7,829 bases of DNA from Peptococcaceae bacterium. GTDB taxonomy: Bacteria > Bacillota > Peptococcia > Peptococcales > Peptococcaceae. The stretch's first letter is position 1. Each line of letters opens with the position of its first letter. Below the pieces are notes generated by a model. The model ran no database searches and was not told the origin of the DNA. It was given only the letters and a program-made list of their open reading frames with translations. The stretch is taken from the NCBI GenBank assembly GCA_017532485.1, contig JAFXJE010000008.1, positions 1 through 7,829 of the forward strand, given 5' to 3'. Position numbers and translations under genes: made by a program. Shown here piece after piece: positions 1 to 6,194 of this stretch.

Positions 1-126
1 ACGCAGCATCGGTATAGCCAATTCAGCTAAATAATCATCTTTCGTCACAGTTTTTTCCTCTACGGTACCACAAGCAGCTAAAAAGATGCTGCAGATAAGA
101 GTTAATAAACAAATATATTTTCTCAT
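1..126 (-). CDS. Lipoprotein, N-terminal fragment (runs off the left edge)
   Basis: The first 42 codons of a gene whose remainder lies outside the window. The product starts with a short basic n-region (MRKY), a hydrophobic stretch rich in Leu/Ile, and a lipobox LAAC at residues 16-19 with Gly at +2. This is the classic signal peptidase II pattern, so Cys19 is probably lipidated and the protein anchored on the outer face of the membrane. The mature start reads GTVEEKTVTKDDYLAEL and is not enough to assign a family. The ATG overlaps the stop of the upstream gene as ATGA (123-126), and a strong AGGAGG sits 7 nt before it inside that gene, so translation is probably coupled. As third gene after an ECF sigma factor and its presumed anti-sigma factor, it may be an envelope sensor or effector of that regulon; this is inference. 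Confidence 0.85.
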   Translation of the reverse strand, partial: MRKYICLLTLICSIFLAACGTVEEKTVTKDDYLAELAIPMLR

Positions 127-716
127 AACGCTGCCTCCTGCAGAAGTTCTTTGACTGCATTTAGGCGAAGGGCGAGAGCAGTATATTCAGGGTCAAGCAC
201 TTGTTCATATTCTGCAACCAATTTAAGTAAACGCTCTGTTTCAGCATTAATTTCGCCCAAAGCTTTTGGCGTAGGTGCTTCACGATAACTTGCCCTTTGT
301 TCCTCAAGCATTTTACTCTCACTTTCTAACTTGGTTAAACATTCAATCCAATATTCTTCATTTAAATTTTCTTCTAGCTGTACTTCCTCTAATGCCTCTG
401 TTTTATATGCCGAGTTAACATTAAATACCATATCATTAGCTACTGATTTTTCTTCACTTACATCGGCTCTAGCCAGCGTCAGCATTGTTTCTTCTGGTAC
501 TGCTGTTTGTTTTTCGCCACCCATTTGGGTAACAGCTAATGGCACACAAAGACAACAAACAGCAGCTACACCAGCTAGACTGCCCCAGCGTTTTAATTTT
601 TGGCGTCTTGCCTCACTTCTAATACGCTGCATAGTTTTCTCATGCACCTCAAAAGGAACTTCTATTTCCTCCTCTGCCCACTTAGCCAATAAGTTATCCA
701 GTTCTCTATCTTCCAT
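123..716 (-). CDS. Putative membrane anti-sigma factor (no zinc-binding motif)
   Basis: A 197-aa protein encoded directly after the ECF sigma factor. Residues 1-44 are charged and probably cytoplasmic, 45-64 form one hydrophobic membrane segment that contains three close cysteines (Cys54, Cys55, Cys57), and about 65-197 form an extracytoplasmic part rich in Glu and Leu, with coiled-coil-like character from about 105 to 170. The layout (short cytoplasmic N-terminus, one membrane span, external sensor) is what anti-sigma factors have. I do not see the HxxxCxxC signature of zinc-binding anti-sigma domains, so the call rests on position and topology rather than on a recognised domain. The ATG at 716 overlaps the end of the sigma gene by 11 bp, with a GGGAG about 10 nt upstream. 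It could instead be a regulator of another type or an unrelated envelope protein. Confidence 0.65.
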   Translation of the reverse strand: MEDRELDNLLAKWAEEEIEVPFEVHEKTMQRIRSEARRQKLKRWGSLAGVAAVCCLCVPLAVTQMGGEKQTAVPEETMLTLARADVSEEKSVANDMVFNVNSAYKTEALEEVQLEENLNEEYWIECLTKLESESKMLEEQRASYREAPTPKALGEINAETERLLKLVAEYEQVLDPEYTALALRLNAVKELLQEAAL

Positions 717-1293
717 AGCGCAGCTGCTCCCTTCTATCCTGCATAATTTTCTCTTTTAAATGATTTCTTGCTCTGGATAACCTTGATTTAACCGTACCTA
801 ACGAGCAGTCTAAGGCTTTTGCCATCTCCTCATAAGTGCGACCTTCTACTTCTCGCATGATAATTACGACTTTATATTCTTCACGCATTTCATTCAACAG
901 CTGCTGTAAATATTGCCCTGTCTCCTGCTGTAAATAATATTCTTCCGGCGTAACGTCCTCGGCAGCAATTTCCTTGCTGACGCTACCGGCTTCCAGTTCT
1001 ATTTCTTCCTCCAAGGAAGTTATTTGAAATTTTTTTCGTTTGCGCAACTCATCTAACGCCTTATTGGCAGCTATCCTATAGACCCAAGTCCCAAAAGAAG
1101 CTTCACCTCTAAAGGTCTCAATTACTTGATAAGCCTTGATAAATGTTTCTTGAGTAATATCCCCTGCATCTTCATAATTGCCCATATATTTATAGGCTAT
1201 CGTATAAACCTTTTTTTCATGCAGCCGTACTAATTCTTCAAAAGCCGCAATATCACCTTTTTTAGCTTTTTTAATTAATTCACTTTCCTGCAA
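706..1293 (-). CDS. ECF-type RNA polymerase sigma factor (RpoE/SigW-like)
   Basis: A 195-aa sigma-70 family protein with the two-domain ECF layout. Region 2 covers about residues 10-88, including the core-binding motif DAGDITQETFIKAY (42-55) and the FRGEASFGTWVYRIAANKALDELR segment of regions 2.3-2.4. A variable acidic linker (about 93-125) follows, then region 4 (about 128-182) with the helix-turn-helix EGRTYEEMAKAL...GTVKSRLSRAR. It directs RNA polymerase to a small set of promoters, in this family often for envelope stress. The start codon is TTG; a strong AAAGGGGGAG (1300-1309) lies 6 nt upstream and the next Met is only at residue 37, after region 2 has begun, so TTG is well supported. 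It overlaps the downstream putative anti-sigma gene by 11 bp and follows dinB after 44 bp. I cannot name the specific ECF group. Confidence 0.95.
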   Translation of the reverse strand: MQESELIKKAKKGDIAAFEELVRLHEKKVYTIAYKYMGNYEDAGDITQETFIKAYQVIETFRGEASFGTWVYRIAANKALDELRKRKKFQITSLEEEIELEAGSVSKEIAAEDVTPEEYYLQQETGQYLQQLLNEMREEYKVVIIMREVEGRTYEEMAKALDCSLGTVKSRLSRARNHLKEKIMQDRREQLRYGR

Positions 1294-1320
1294 TTCCGGC
1301 TCCCCCTTTATCCGGCATTA

Positions 1321-1351
1321 TATAGACGAAAGTTTATCTATTCTTGTTCCC
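1321..1351 (-). promoter_or_regulatory. Candidate ECF-type (autoregulatory) promoter of the sigma operon
   Basis: On the minus strand, GGGAAC (1346-1351) and CGTC followed by TATA (1328 down to 1321) are separated by 17 bp. This resembles the GAAC...CGTC/CGTA architecture of ECF-dependent promoters such as those of SigW and SigE. The predicted start near 1313 would give a leader of about 20 nt that just contains the AAAGGGGGAG ribosome site. The -35 element lies inside the last codons of dinB. A TATAAT also overlaps (1317-1322), but I find no convincing SigA -35 at the right distance. Known biology: ECF sigma genes commonly transcribe themselves. That this site does so is inference. Confidence 0.5.
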
Positions 1352-2519
1352 ATTCTAACTTTCTAGCTCGAATAACACTTTCTTTACCATATTTAGCGTT
1401 AAGCTTGTCTAAGACTGCATCCAGCTTTTGATGTTTTTCTTCTTGCTTATTATCTTCAAACAAAGAGGTTTGCTCAACAATCTCATCTTCTGCTTTTAGA
1501 TGCGAGACTGTGATACCAATTAAACGCACAGGCATACCTTCTCGATAATGCTGCTGTAATAATTGTTTAATTTGTGCAAAAACCATTTCAAAATTAGCTG
1601 TATATTTGTCCATAGTCACTGCTCTAGTCACTACTTTAAAATCTGCATATTTTATTTTTAAAGTGACCGTTTTGCCTTTAAGTTTCTGACTGCGTAAAGT
1701 ATAACAGACATCATCCGTTAATTCAAACAAAACTGTTTCTAAAAGTTGACTTTGCTGGATATCCTTTGGGAAAGTAGTTTCTCTTCCGACTGATTTATGT
1801 TCACGAACGGGTTCTACTTCTCGCAAATCTATGCCTCTAGCCATTTCTCCCATTTGTCGCCCTGCTTTACCCAGCAAACGCTCCAAAAGTGCCAAATCTA
1901 CTTGCGCCAATTGACCAATAGTCTTAATATGCATAGCCTTAAGCTGTTCTTCGGTCTTACTGCCTACCCCCATCATTTTACCAATAGGCAGCGGCCAAAC
2001 TTTAGCAGCTAAATCATTCGGGGTCAGCACACAAAAACCGTCTGGTTTATCTAAATCTGAGGCAAGCTTAGCTAAAAATTTATTGTAAGCAATACCTACG
2101 GAAGCTGTCAGCTGCAGCTTCTTTTTTATTTCGTTTTTAATTTGATGTCCGATATTTTCAGCACCGCCAAATAATTTGCAGCTGCCGGTCACATCTAAGA
2201 AAGCTTCATCAAGAGATATAGCCTCTACTTCAGGTGTATATTGCTGAAATATTGTCATAATTTCCTGTGAAACAGCACGATATTTTTCCATATCTACCGG
2301 CAAGTAAATGCCCTGCGGACAACGACGATGAGCTTCGTACATCGACATTGCCGAATGAACCCCATATTTTCTGGCTTCATAGGAAGCTGTAGAAACAACA
2401 CCACGTTGTTCCACAGTCCCCCCCACTATAACGGGCTGACCACGATAGAGAGGATTATCGCGCTGTTCTACAGCAGCATAAAATGCATCCATATCCACAT
2501 GAATAATCACTCGTTCCAT
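1338..2519 (-). CDS. dinB: DNA polymerase IV (Y-family translesion polymerase)
   Basis: A Y-family polymerase that copies past damaged template bases. The N-terminal motif IIHVDMDAFYAAVEQ gives the first metal-binding Asp (residue 9), and SLDEAFLDVTGS gives the catalytic Asp104/Glu105 pair. The thumb helix-hairpin-helix part (IGKMMGVGSKTEEQL... and TIGQLAQVD) and the little-finger domain (KSVGRETTFPKDI...) follow in the usual order. A QTSLF sequence near the C-terminus matches the sliding-clamp binding motif and is followed by a roughly 40-residue tail common in Gram-positive homologues. I chose the ATG at 2519 (393 aa) because family members start a few residues before IIHVD and GAGGGG lies 8 nt upstream; a GTG at 2528 would add three residues. 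Length is normal. I see no Gram-positive LexA box (CGAACN4GTTCG) upstream, so SOS control is not evident. Confidence 0.97.
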   Translation of the reverse strand: MERVIIHVDMDAFYAAVEQRDNPLYRGQPVIVGGTVEQRGVVSTASYEARKYGVHSAMSMYEAHRRCPQGIYLPVDMEKYRAVSQEIMTIFQQYTPEVEAISLDEAFLDVTGSCKLFGGAENIGHQIKNEIKKKLQLTASVGIAYNKFLAKLASDLDKPDGFCVLTPNDLAAKVWPLPIGKMMGVGSKTEEQLKAMHIKTIGQLAQVDLALLERLLGKAGRQMGEMARGIDLREVEPVREHKSVGRETTFPKDIQQSQLLETVLFELTDDVCYTLRSQKLKGKTVTLKIKYADFKVVTRAVTMDKYTANFEMVFAQIKQLLQQHYREGMPVRLIGITVSHLKAEDEIVEQTSLFEDNKQEEKHQKLDAVLDKLNAKYGKESVIRARKLEWEQE

Positions 2520-2556
2520 CGCTATCACCCCTCGTCCTTAATTTTTTATCTTTTTA

Positions 2557-2585
2557 AGTATAGCAGATAAGTTGTTTTTAGACAA
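2557..2585 (-). promoter_or_regulatory. SigA-type promoter of dinB, extended -10
   Basis: On the minus strand, TTGTCT (2580-2585) and TATACT (2557-2562) are spaced by 17 bp, and the -10 is preceded by TGC, forming an extended -10 (TGnTATACT). Transcription should begin near 2550, leaving a leader of about 30 nt before dinB. It stands back to back with the tRNA promoter; the two -35 boxes are 15 bp apart. No operator-like palindrome for LexA is visible. Confidence 0.7.
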
Positions 2586-2600
2586 ATTTATAAAAAAGGC

Positions 2601-2629
2601 TTGACATCTTCATAATAATTGGCTATACT
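2601..2629 (+). promoter_or_regulatory. Near-consensus SigA promoter of tRNA-Leu
   Basis: TTGACA (2601-2606, perfect consensus) and TATACT (2624-2629) are separated by exactly 17 bp. The expected start near 2636 lies about 10 nt before the tRNA 5' end, typical of a strong stable-RNA promoter with a very short leader. Confidence 0.85.
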
Positions 2630-2646
2630 AATTAAGTATTCAACAA

Positions 2647-2730
2647 GCCGAAGTGGCGGAATTGGCAGACGCAGCGGACTCAAAATCCGCCGCCGTCAAA
2701 AGCGTGTGGGTTCGAGTCCCACCTTCGGCA
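2647..2730 (+). tRNA. tRNA-Leu, anticodon CAA
   Basis: An 84-nt class II tRNA. The acceptor arms GCCGAAG (2647-2653) and CTTCGGC (2723-2729) pair fully, with discriminator A at 2730. The anticodon stem GCGGA/TCCGC encloses the loop CTCAAAA, putting anticodon CAA at 2681-2683, which reads the Leu codon UUG. The T arm is GTGGG-TTCGAGT-CCCAC, and a long variable arm (CGC...GCG) lies between, as expected for tRNA-Leu. The 3' CCA is not encoded (the next bases are TAA), so the CCA-adding enzyme must supply it. It is a single tRNA, with its own promoter and terminator. Confidence 0.97.
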
Positions 2731-2736
2731 TAAGGT

Positions 2737-2775
2737 AAAGAGACTGGGCGAAAGTTCCGGTCTCTTTTTTGTTTT
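2737..2775 (+). terminator. Rho-independent terminator after tRNA-Leu
   Basis: AAAGAGACTGG (2737-2747) pairs with CCGGTCTCTTT (2757-2767) in an 11-bp stem with one G-U pair and a 9-nt loop, followed by a T run (2762-2770, then TTTT). It starts 7 nt after the tRNA 3' end and insulates the HAD gene downstream. Confidence 0.9.
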
Positions 2776-2852
2776 AGGTCTCCTCTTTTTCTAGTTGGGA
2801 AAAATCCACTGCTTTTCTTTTTTGGGAAATTGTTTGAGAAAGGATTGATTTG

Positions 2853-3485
2853 ATGAAAGGTTTAATTTTTGATTTAGACGGTACATTGTTAGACTCCATG
2901 CCTGCTTGGCAGGAGCAGCTAGATTTATTATTTATTCGGCATGGCATGACACCACCGCCTGATTTATTGGACAGAACTAAAACTTTAGGCTTAGAAACAG
3001 CTACAGCTTTATTATTAGAAGAATTTGGTATTGACGAAGTTCCTGCTGATGTTTATCAAGGCTTTCAGGCAGCAATGAATGAAGCCTACTGTAATACTAT
3101 TCCTCTAAAACCCGGCGTCTTGGAATTTTTACAAGAAATGAGTGGTAAAGTACCAATGGCAGTAGCCACAGCTACCTCCCATCAATTAGTTGACCAAGTT
3201 TTTGCACGTCATAACTTGGGACAATATTTTCACAGCGTAACTACGGTAGCCGATGTTGGTGTCGGCAAACATGAGCCAACGGTTTTTTTGGCTGCAGCAA
3301 AAAAAATGGGCTTGGAAGCTAAAGACTGTGTTGTTTTTGAAGACTCCTTAGAGGCTGTTCGCAGTGCCAACCGTGCTGGCTTTTTCACCGTAGCTATAGC
3401 CGAAGCTACTAACAAAAACGAACAAGCTGCCTTGCAAGCAGAAGCTGATAAATATATTCAAGATTTTTGCAATTTCACCTTATAA
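2853..3485 (+). CDS. HAD-superfamily phosphatase (phosphoglycolate phosphatase/beta-phosphoglucomutase-like)
   Basis: A 210-aa hydrolase of the haloacid dehalogenase superfamily. Motif I is FDLDGTLLDS with nucleophile Asp7 and acid/base Asp9; a helical cap domain follows (about residues 16-85); motif II lies in VATATS (about 104-109); Lys139 in GVGKHEP is motif III; and VVFEDSLEAVRSA supplies the motif IV acidic pair Glu163/Asp164. All catalytic residues are present, so it should be an active Mg2+-dependent phosphatase or phosphomutase. The small-molecule substrate cannot be read from sequence; sugar phosphates or phosphoglycolate are typical for this subfamily. I chose the ATG at 2853, 8 nt after AGAAAGGA, instead of the TTG one codon earlier. 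I see no clear promoter in 2776-2840, so some transcription may come from read-through of the tRNA terminator or from an atypical promoter. Confidence 0.92.
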   Translation: MKGLIFDLDGTLLDSMPAWQEQLDLLFIRHGMTPPPDLLDRTKTLGLETATALLLEEFGIDEVPADVYQGFQAAMNEAYCNTIPLKPGVLEFLQEMSGKVPMAVATATSHQLVDQVFARHNLGQYFHSVTTVADVGVGKHEPTVFLAAAKKMGLEAKDCVVFEDSLEAVRSANRAGFFTVAIAEATNKNEQAALQAEADKYIQDFCNFTL

Positions 3486-3498
3486 AAGTCGAAAAATA

Positions 3499-3507
3499 TG
3501 ATATAAT
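3499..3507 (+). promoter_or_regulatory. Extended -10 promoter element before the 160-aa gene
   Basis: TGATATAAT is a perfect extended -10 (TGn followed by TATAAT at 3502-3507). No good -35 stands at 16-18 bp, which extended -10 promoters can tolerate. The start would fall near 3514, about 27 nt before the ATG, so the small membrane-protein gene can be expressed apart from the HAD gene 55 bp upstream. Confidence 0.6.
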
Positions 3508-3540
3508 GAAAAAATAAATTTTCAAGAAAGTAGGATTAAA

Positions 3541-4023
3541 ATGGGAAACAAAGTATCAAAGAAAAAGATTGCTCAACAAAAGGCTGAAGCTGAAAGAAAG
3601 GCTGATAAACGCTCTAAGTATAACTTCCTTATTTATGCGTTAGCTATGTTAGTTGTGATGTGGGTAGTAGGATATTTTTTCAACGGGACTTCTATCAAAG
3701 ATGTACCTGTGCAGAAAAATATAGCCTCTGTCGAAATCACTAATACAACTCTTTCGACAGAAACTAAAATTTTCACCGATGAAGATAATATTAAAAATGC
3801 TTGTGCTGCTTTAGGTTTATTGCGTTTTAAATATGGTACTGTAGCAGAAGAAGAACCTACTATTTCTATGGTTTTCAACATGGATGACGGTACTACCAAA
3901 GCTGTCTACATTAGCGAAAACACGCTTACTTGGAATGGCGAAACTTATAAGATTGTGCGTGATTCCATGGTTCGTGATATTATTAATGCCTTCTTCTTCC
4001 CTGAATTTATAAAAGAAAAATAA
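3541..4023 (+). CDS. Small single-pass membrane protein of unknown function
   Basis: A 160-aa protein that I do not recognise. Residues 1-27 are strongly basic and helical (many Lys/Arg with Ala/Glu), 28-47 form one hydrophobic membrane span (YNFLIYALAMLVVMWVVGYFF), and 48-160 make a soluble, probably external domain of mixed beta/alpha character. That domain has the stretches VEITNTTLSTETKIFTDEDNIKNACAAL and GTTKAVYISENTLTWNGETYKIV, which look like a small alpha/beta sensor or binding fold. By the positive-inside rule the N-terminus is cytoplasmic. There is no cleavable signal peptide, lipobox or cysteine pair. The ATG has GTAGGA 5 nt upstream. It follows the HAD gene and precedes a terminator, so it ends the plus-strand group. 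The translation has biased, protein-like composition and the gene has its own promoter and terminator, so I think it is real. Confidence 0.82.
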   Translation: MGNKVSKKKIAQQKAEAERKADKRSKYNFLIYALAMLVVMWVVGYFFNGTSIKDVPVQKNIASVEITNTTLSTETKIFTDEDNIKNACAALGLLRFKYGTVAEEEPTISMVFNMDDGTTKAVYISENTLTWNGETYKIVRDSMVRDIINAFFFPEFIKEK

Positions 4024-4036
4024 AAAGATATAAAGC

Positions 4037-4075
4037 AGGACCCCCCAGTAACTTCTATTACTGGAGGGTCCTTTT
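4037..4075. terminator. Shared (bidirectional) terminator between convergent genes
   Basis: Arms of 15 nt (4037-4051 and 4058-4072) enclose a 6-nt loop and are followed by TTTT on the plus strand. The single imperfect position is C opposite A in the plus-strand RNA but U opposite G in the minus-strand RNA, where the stem is therefore continuous and is followed by a T-rich stretch (4034 down to about 4020). It lies in the 70-bp gap between the 160-aa gene and the convergent DUF1846 gene and probably ends both. Confidence 0.85.
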
Positions 4076-4093
4076 ATTGTGGTCCTTACTGAC

Positions 4094-5578
4094 TTATTTA
4101 TGATATAAGCGTTTTGTTTCGTACTGTGGCTGGCAGCTGACATGAATACCTAAACGACGCAAGAGCTGCTCATCTTCATCATTAATAACGACGGAAAAAT
4201 GGGCTTCGCCTCCACGCAGGTTCGCCAACTGTTCTTTGGCTTTTTGCGCCATCGGGTCATTGAGAGCTGAAATTGTCAGGGCAATCAAAACCTCATCGGT
4301 ATGCAAACGTGGATTTTTATGTTGCAAATAATTTGTTTTTAAAGCACAAATAGGCTCCAAAACATGTGCTGCAATAATATCACAAGCATCATCAATTTCA
4401 CCCAGCACCTTTAAAGCATTAAGCAGCATAGCAGAAGCTGCTCCCAAGGTATCAGAGGTTTTACCAGTAACTACTCTGCCATCAGGCAAAACCATCGCCC
4501 CTGCTGGAGCACCTGTCAGCTGAGCTTTGATTAAAGCTGCTGAAATAGCAGGACAAATATCTGTAGTTGCTCCCGCTTGATTCATCAGAAGTTTCAATTT
4601 ATTAATTTCATTTTCATCACTTTGTCCCTGCAGTCTTCTGACTTCAGCAGTATAATAACGCCGCAAAATTTCCATTCGAGAAGCTTCACAGCAAGCTTCA
4701 TCATCAATGATGCAATTGCCAGCCATATTAACACCCATATCCGTAGGTGACTTATATGGCGAACTGCCTTGGATACGTTCAAAAATTGTATTTAACACAG
4801 GGAAAATTTCAACATCACGGTTGTAGTTAACTGCTTTTTCTCCATAAGCTTCTAAATGGAACGGGTCAATCATATTAACATCATTTAAATCAGCTGTAGC
4901 TGCTTCATAAGCTAAATTGACAGGGTGCTTCAAGGACAAATTCCAAATTGGGAAAGTTTCAAATTTGGCGTAGCCAGCTGTAATTCCTCGTTTATGGTCA
5001 TGATACAGCTGACTCAAGCAAGTCGCCATTTTACCACTGCCCGGACCTGGCGCAGTGATAACCACCAAAGAACGACTTGTTTCAATATAATCATTTTTCC
5101 CCAGCCCTTCATCACTCACGATATGCTGCACATCAGAAGGATAACCATCTATATGATAATGACGATAACTGCGAATACCTAAAGCATCCAAGCGTTTTAA
5201 AAAACTGTTGGCTGCTGCTTGGCCTGTATATTGGGTCAAAACTACGCTGCCCACATACAAATCCAATTCCCGAAAAGTATCAATCAAGCGCAAAACATCA
5301 TCATCATAAGTAATACCTAAATCGCCGCGTACTTTATTGGCTTCAATATCTCCAGCACTAATAGTGATTACAATTTCCACATCTTCTTTTAATTGCTGCA
5401 ACATTCGTACTTTACTATCAGGAGCAAAGCCCGGTAAAACACGCGATGCATGATAATCATCAAAAAGCTTTCCCCCAAATTCCAAGTATAATTTGCCACC
5501 AAACTTGGCTATCCGTTCACGAATTTGGGCAGATTGCATAGTTAAATATTTTTGATTGTCAAAGCCTACTTTTGCCAT
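4094..5578 (-). CDS. UPF0371/DUF1846 family protein
   Basis: A 494-aa soluble protein that I recognise as a member of the DUF1846 (UPF0371) family, found mainly in Gram-positive bacteria; its length is typical. The N-terminus GFDNQKYLTMQSAQIRERIAKFGGKLYLEFGGKL is characteristic. At residues 174-185 the sequence VITAPGPGSGKMATCLSQ has a P-loop-like glycine-rich turn ending in Gly-Lys, suggesting a nucleotide or phosphate site. Conserved-looking blocks follow, such as GYAKFETFPIWNL and MGVNMAGNCIIDDEACCEASRMEILRRYY. There is no signal peptide or membrane span, so it is cytoplasmic. The biochemical role is unknown to me. The ATG at 5578 has GGGAGGG 9 nt upstream. It lies 20 bp after dut on the same strand with no terminator between, so the two are very likely co-transcribed. 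Confidence 0.93.
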   Translation of the reverse strand: MAKVGFDNQKYLTMQSAQIRERIAKFGGKLYLEFGGKLFDDYHASRVLPGFAPDSKVRMLQQLKEDVEIVITISAGDIEANKVRGDLGITYDDDVLRLIDTFRELDLYVGSVVLTQYTGQAAANSFLKRLDALGIRSYRHYHIDGYPSDVQHIVSDEGLGKNDYIETSRSLVVITAPGPGSGKMATCLSQLYHDHKRGITAGYAKFETFPIWNLSLKHPVNLAYEAATADLNDVNMIDPFHLEAYGEKAVNYNRDVEIFPVLNTIFERIQGSSPYKSPTDMGVNMAGNCIIDDEACCEASRMEILRRYYTAEVRRLQGQSDENEINKLKLLMNQAGATTDICPAISAALIKAQLTGAPAGAMVLPDGRVVTGKTSDTLGAASAMLLNALKVLGEIDDACDIIAAHVLEPICALKTNYLQHKNPRLHTDEVLIALTISALNDPMAQKAKEQLANLRGGEAHFSVVINDEDEQLLRRLGIHVSCQPQYETKRLYHK

Positions 5579-5598
5579 ACTATAAAACCCTCCCGTAT

Positions 5599-6045
5599 TT
5601 ATTGTTTACCTGTACTGCCAAAGCCCCCTCTAGCTTCACCCGATAAACCTTGCACTTCTTCAAAAATAATCTTTGGCTGATGTTTTTGAATACGGAATTG
5701 GCAAATACGGTCATTTACATGAATTTCTGTATCACGCACTGCCAAAACAGGCATCCTTAAAATATCTTGGTCACTATATTTACCGTAACTCTCGTCAACA
5801 ACACCAATACTATTGGTTTGAATAAGACCAAAATTTTTAAAAGTTGAACTGCGTGGGGCAATAATCAATTCATAACCATCTGGCAAGGACATTGAGACAC
5901 CTAAATTAATTAAAGCAAATTCGCCTTTTTTTAAGACTTTATTTTCAGCAGAGCGCAAATCTATCCAATCAGATTTGCCGTCAATATACTCTAATTTATC
6001 AATTTCTTGACTATGGTAAGTAATTTTGATAACCTCTTGTTCCAC
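5599..6045 (-). CDS. dut: dUTP diphosphatase (trimeric dUTPase)
   Basis: A 148-aa enzyme that hydrolyses dUTP to dUMP and pyrophosphate, keeping uracil out of DNA and supplying thymidylate synthesis. The five dUTPase motifs appear in order: DWIDLRSAE (26-34), APRSSTF (63-69), GVVDESYG (81-88) with the catalytic Asp84, RICQFRI (113-119), and the glycine-rich RGGFGSTGK (139-147), which closes over the substrate. Motif III differs from the textbook form (DESY instead of DSDYRG) and is followed by a longer SDQDILRMPVLAVRDTEI segment, a variant I associate with a Bacillota subfamily. The start is GTG, with AGAGGGG 8 nt upstream; the motifs sit at normal distances from it. It is the first gene of a likely two-gene operon with the DUF1846 gene. 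Confidence 0.95.
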   Translation of the reverse strand: MEQEVIKITYHSQEIDKLEYIDGKSDWIDLRSAENKVLKKGEFALINLGVSMSLPDGYELIIAPRSSTFKNFGLIQTNSIGVVDESYGKYSDQDILRMPVLAVRDTEIHVNDRICQFRIQKHQPKIIFEEVQGLSGEARGGFGSTGKQ

Positions 6046-6084
6046 CTATAATGCCCCTCTTTCAATGTTAATTTCTATTTTTTT

Positions 6085-6113
6085 ATCTTATCAAATCTGA
6101 GAACGCTATGCAA
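6085..6113 (-). promoter_or_regulatory. Candidate promoter of the dut-DUF1846 operon
   Basis: On the minus strand TTGCAT (6108-6113) and TAAGAT (6085-6090) are spaced by 17 bp, with a start expected near 6078 and a leader of about 33 nt. The boxes are only moderate matches to consensus, but the site lies exactly between the terminator of the preceding gene and the dut ribosome site. Confidence 0.4.
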
Positions 6114-6120
6114 GTAGAAA

Positions 6121-6191
6121 GGAAAGAAAAATCCTCCCTATGTTTCCCCTTGCTGACCGTTTTGTCGGTAAGGAAAAACATAGGAAGGATT
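6121..6191 (-). terminator. Long hairpin terminator of the glycosidase gene
   Basis: Two 28-nt arms (6130-6157 and 6164-6191) face each other around a 6-nt loop. Read as minus-strand RNA, the arms pair with three U-G wobbles and two A-C mismatches near the loop; a T-rich tail (TTTTTCTTTCC, from 6131 down to 6121) follows. The hairpin begins 3 nt after the stop of the glycosidase gene, so it is its transcription terminator. The stem is much longer than the usual 8-15 bp. Confidence 0.85.
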
Positions 6192-6194
6192 ATC

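Noticed and set aside
1797..2012. Open frames on the plus strand inside dinB (also 2328-2570, 331-759, 4925-5313 and 7135-7386)
   Set aside because: They are antisense shadows of strongly supported genes, with low-complexity or Ser/His/Asn-rich translations and no convincing ribosome site.
2625..2639. Inverted repeat ATACT-AATTA-AGTAT overlapping the -10 and start of the tRNA promoter
   Set aside because: The arms are 5 bp, A/T-rich and include the -10 box itself, so chance is the simplest explanation.
2520..2650. Search for a LexA/DinR box (CGAACN4GTTCG) upstream of dinB
   Set aside because: No such palindrome or close relative is present between dinB and the tRNA; I only record its absence.
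2776..2845. Possible promoter for the HAD gene (TTGGGA boxes)
   Set aside because: No -10 element stands at a proper distance from either TTGGGA; I could not support a promoter.
3817..4143. Minus-strand open frames over the 160-aa gene and the terminator (3633-3899, 3817-4143), and over the HAD gene (3230-3415)
   Set aside because: They oppose real genes, one runs through the terminator hairpin, and none resembles a protein family.
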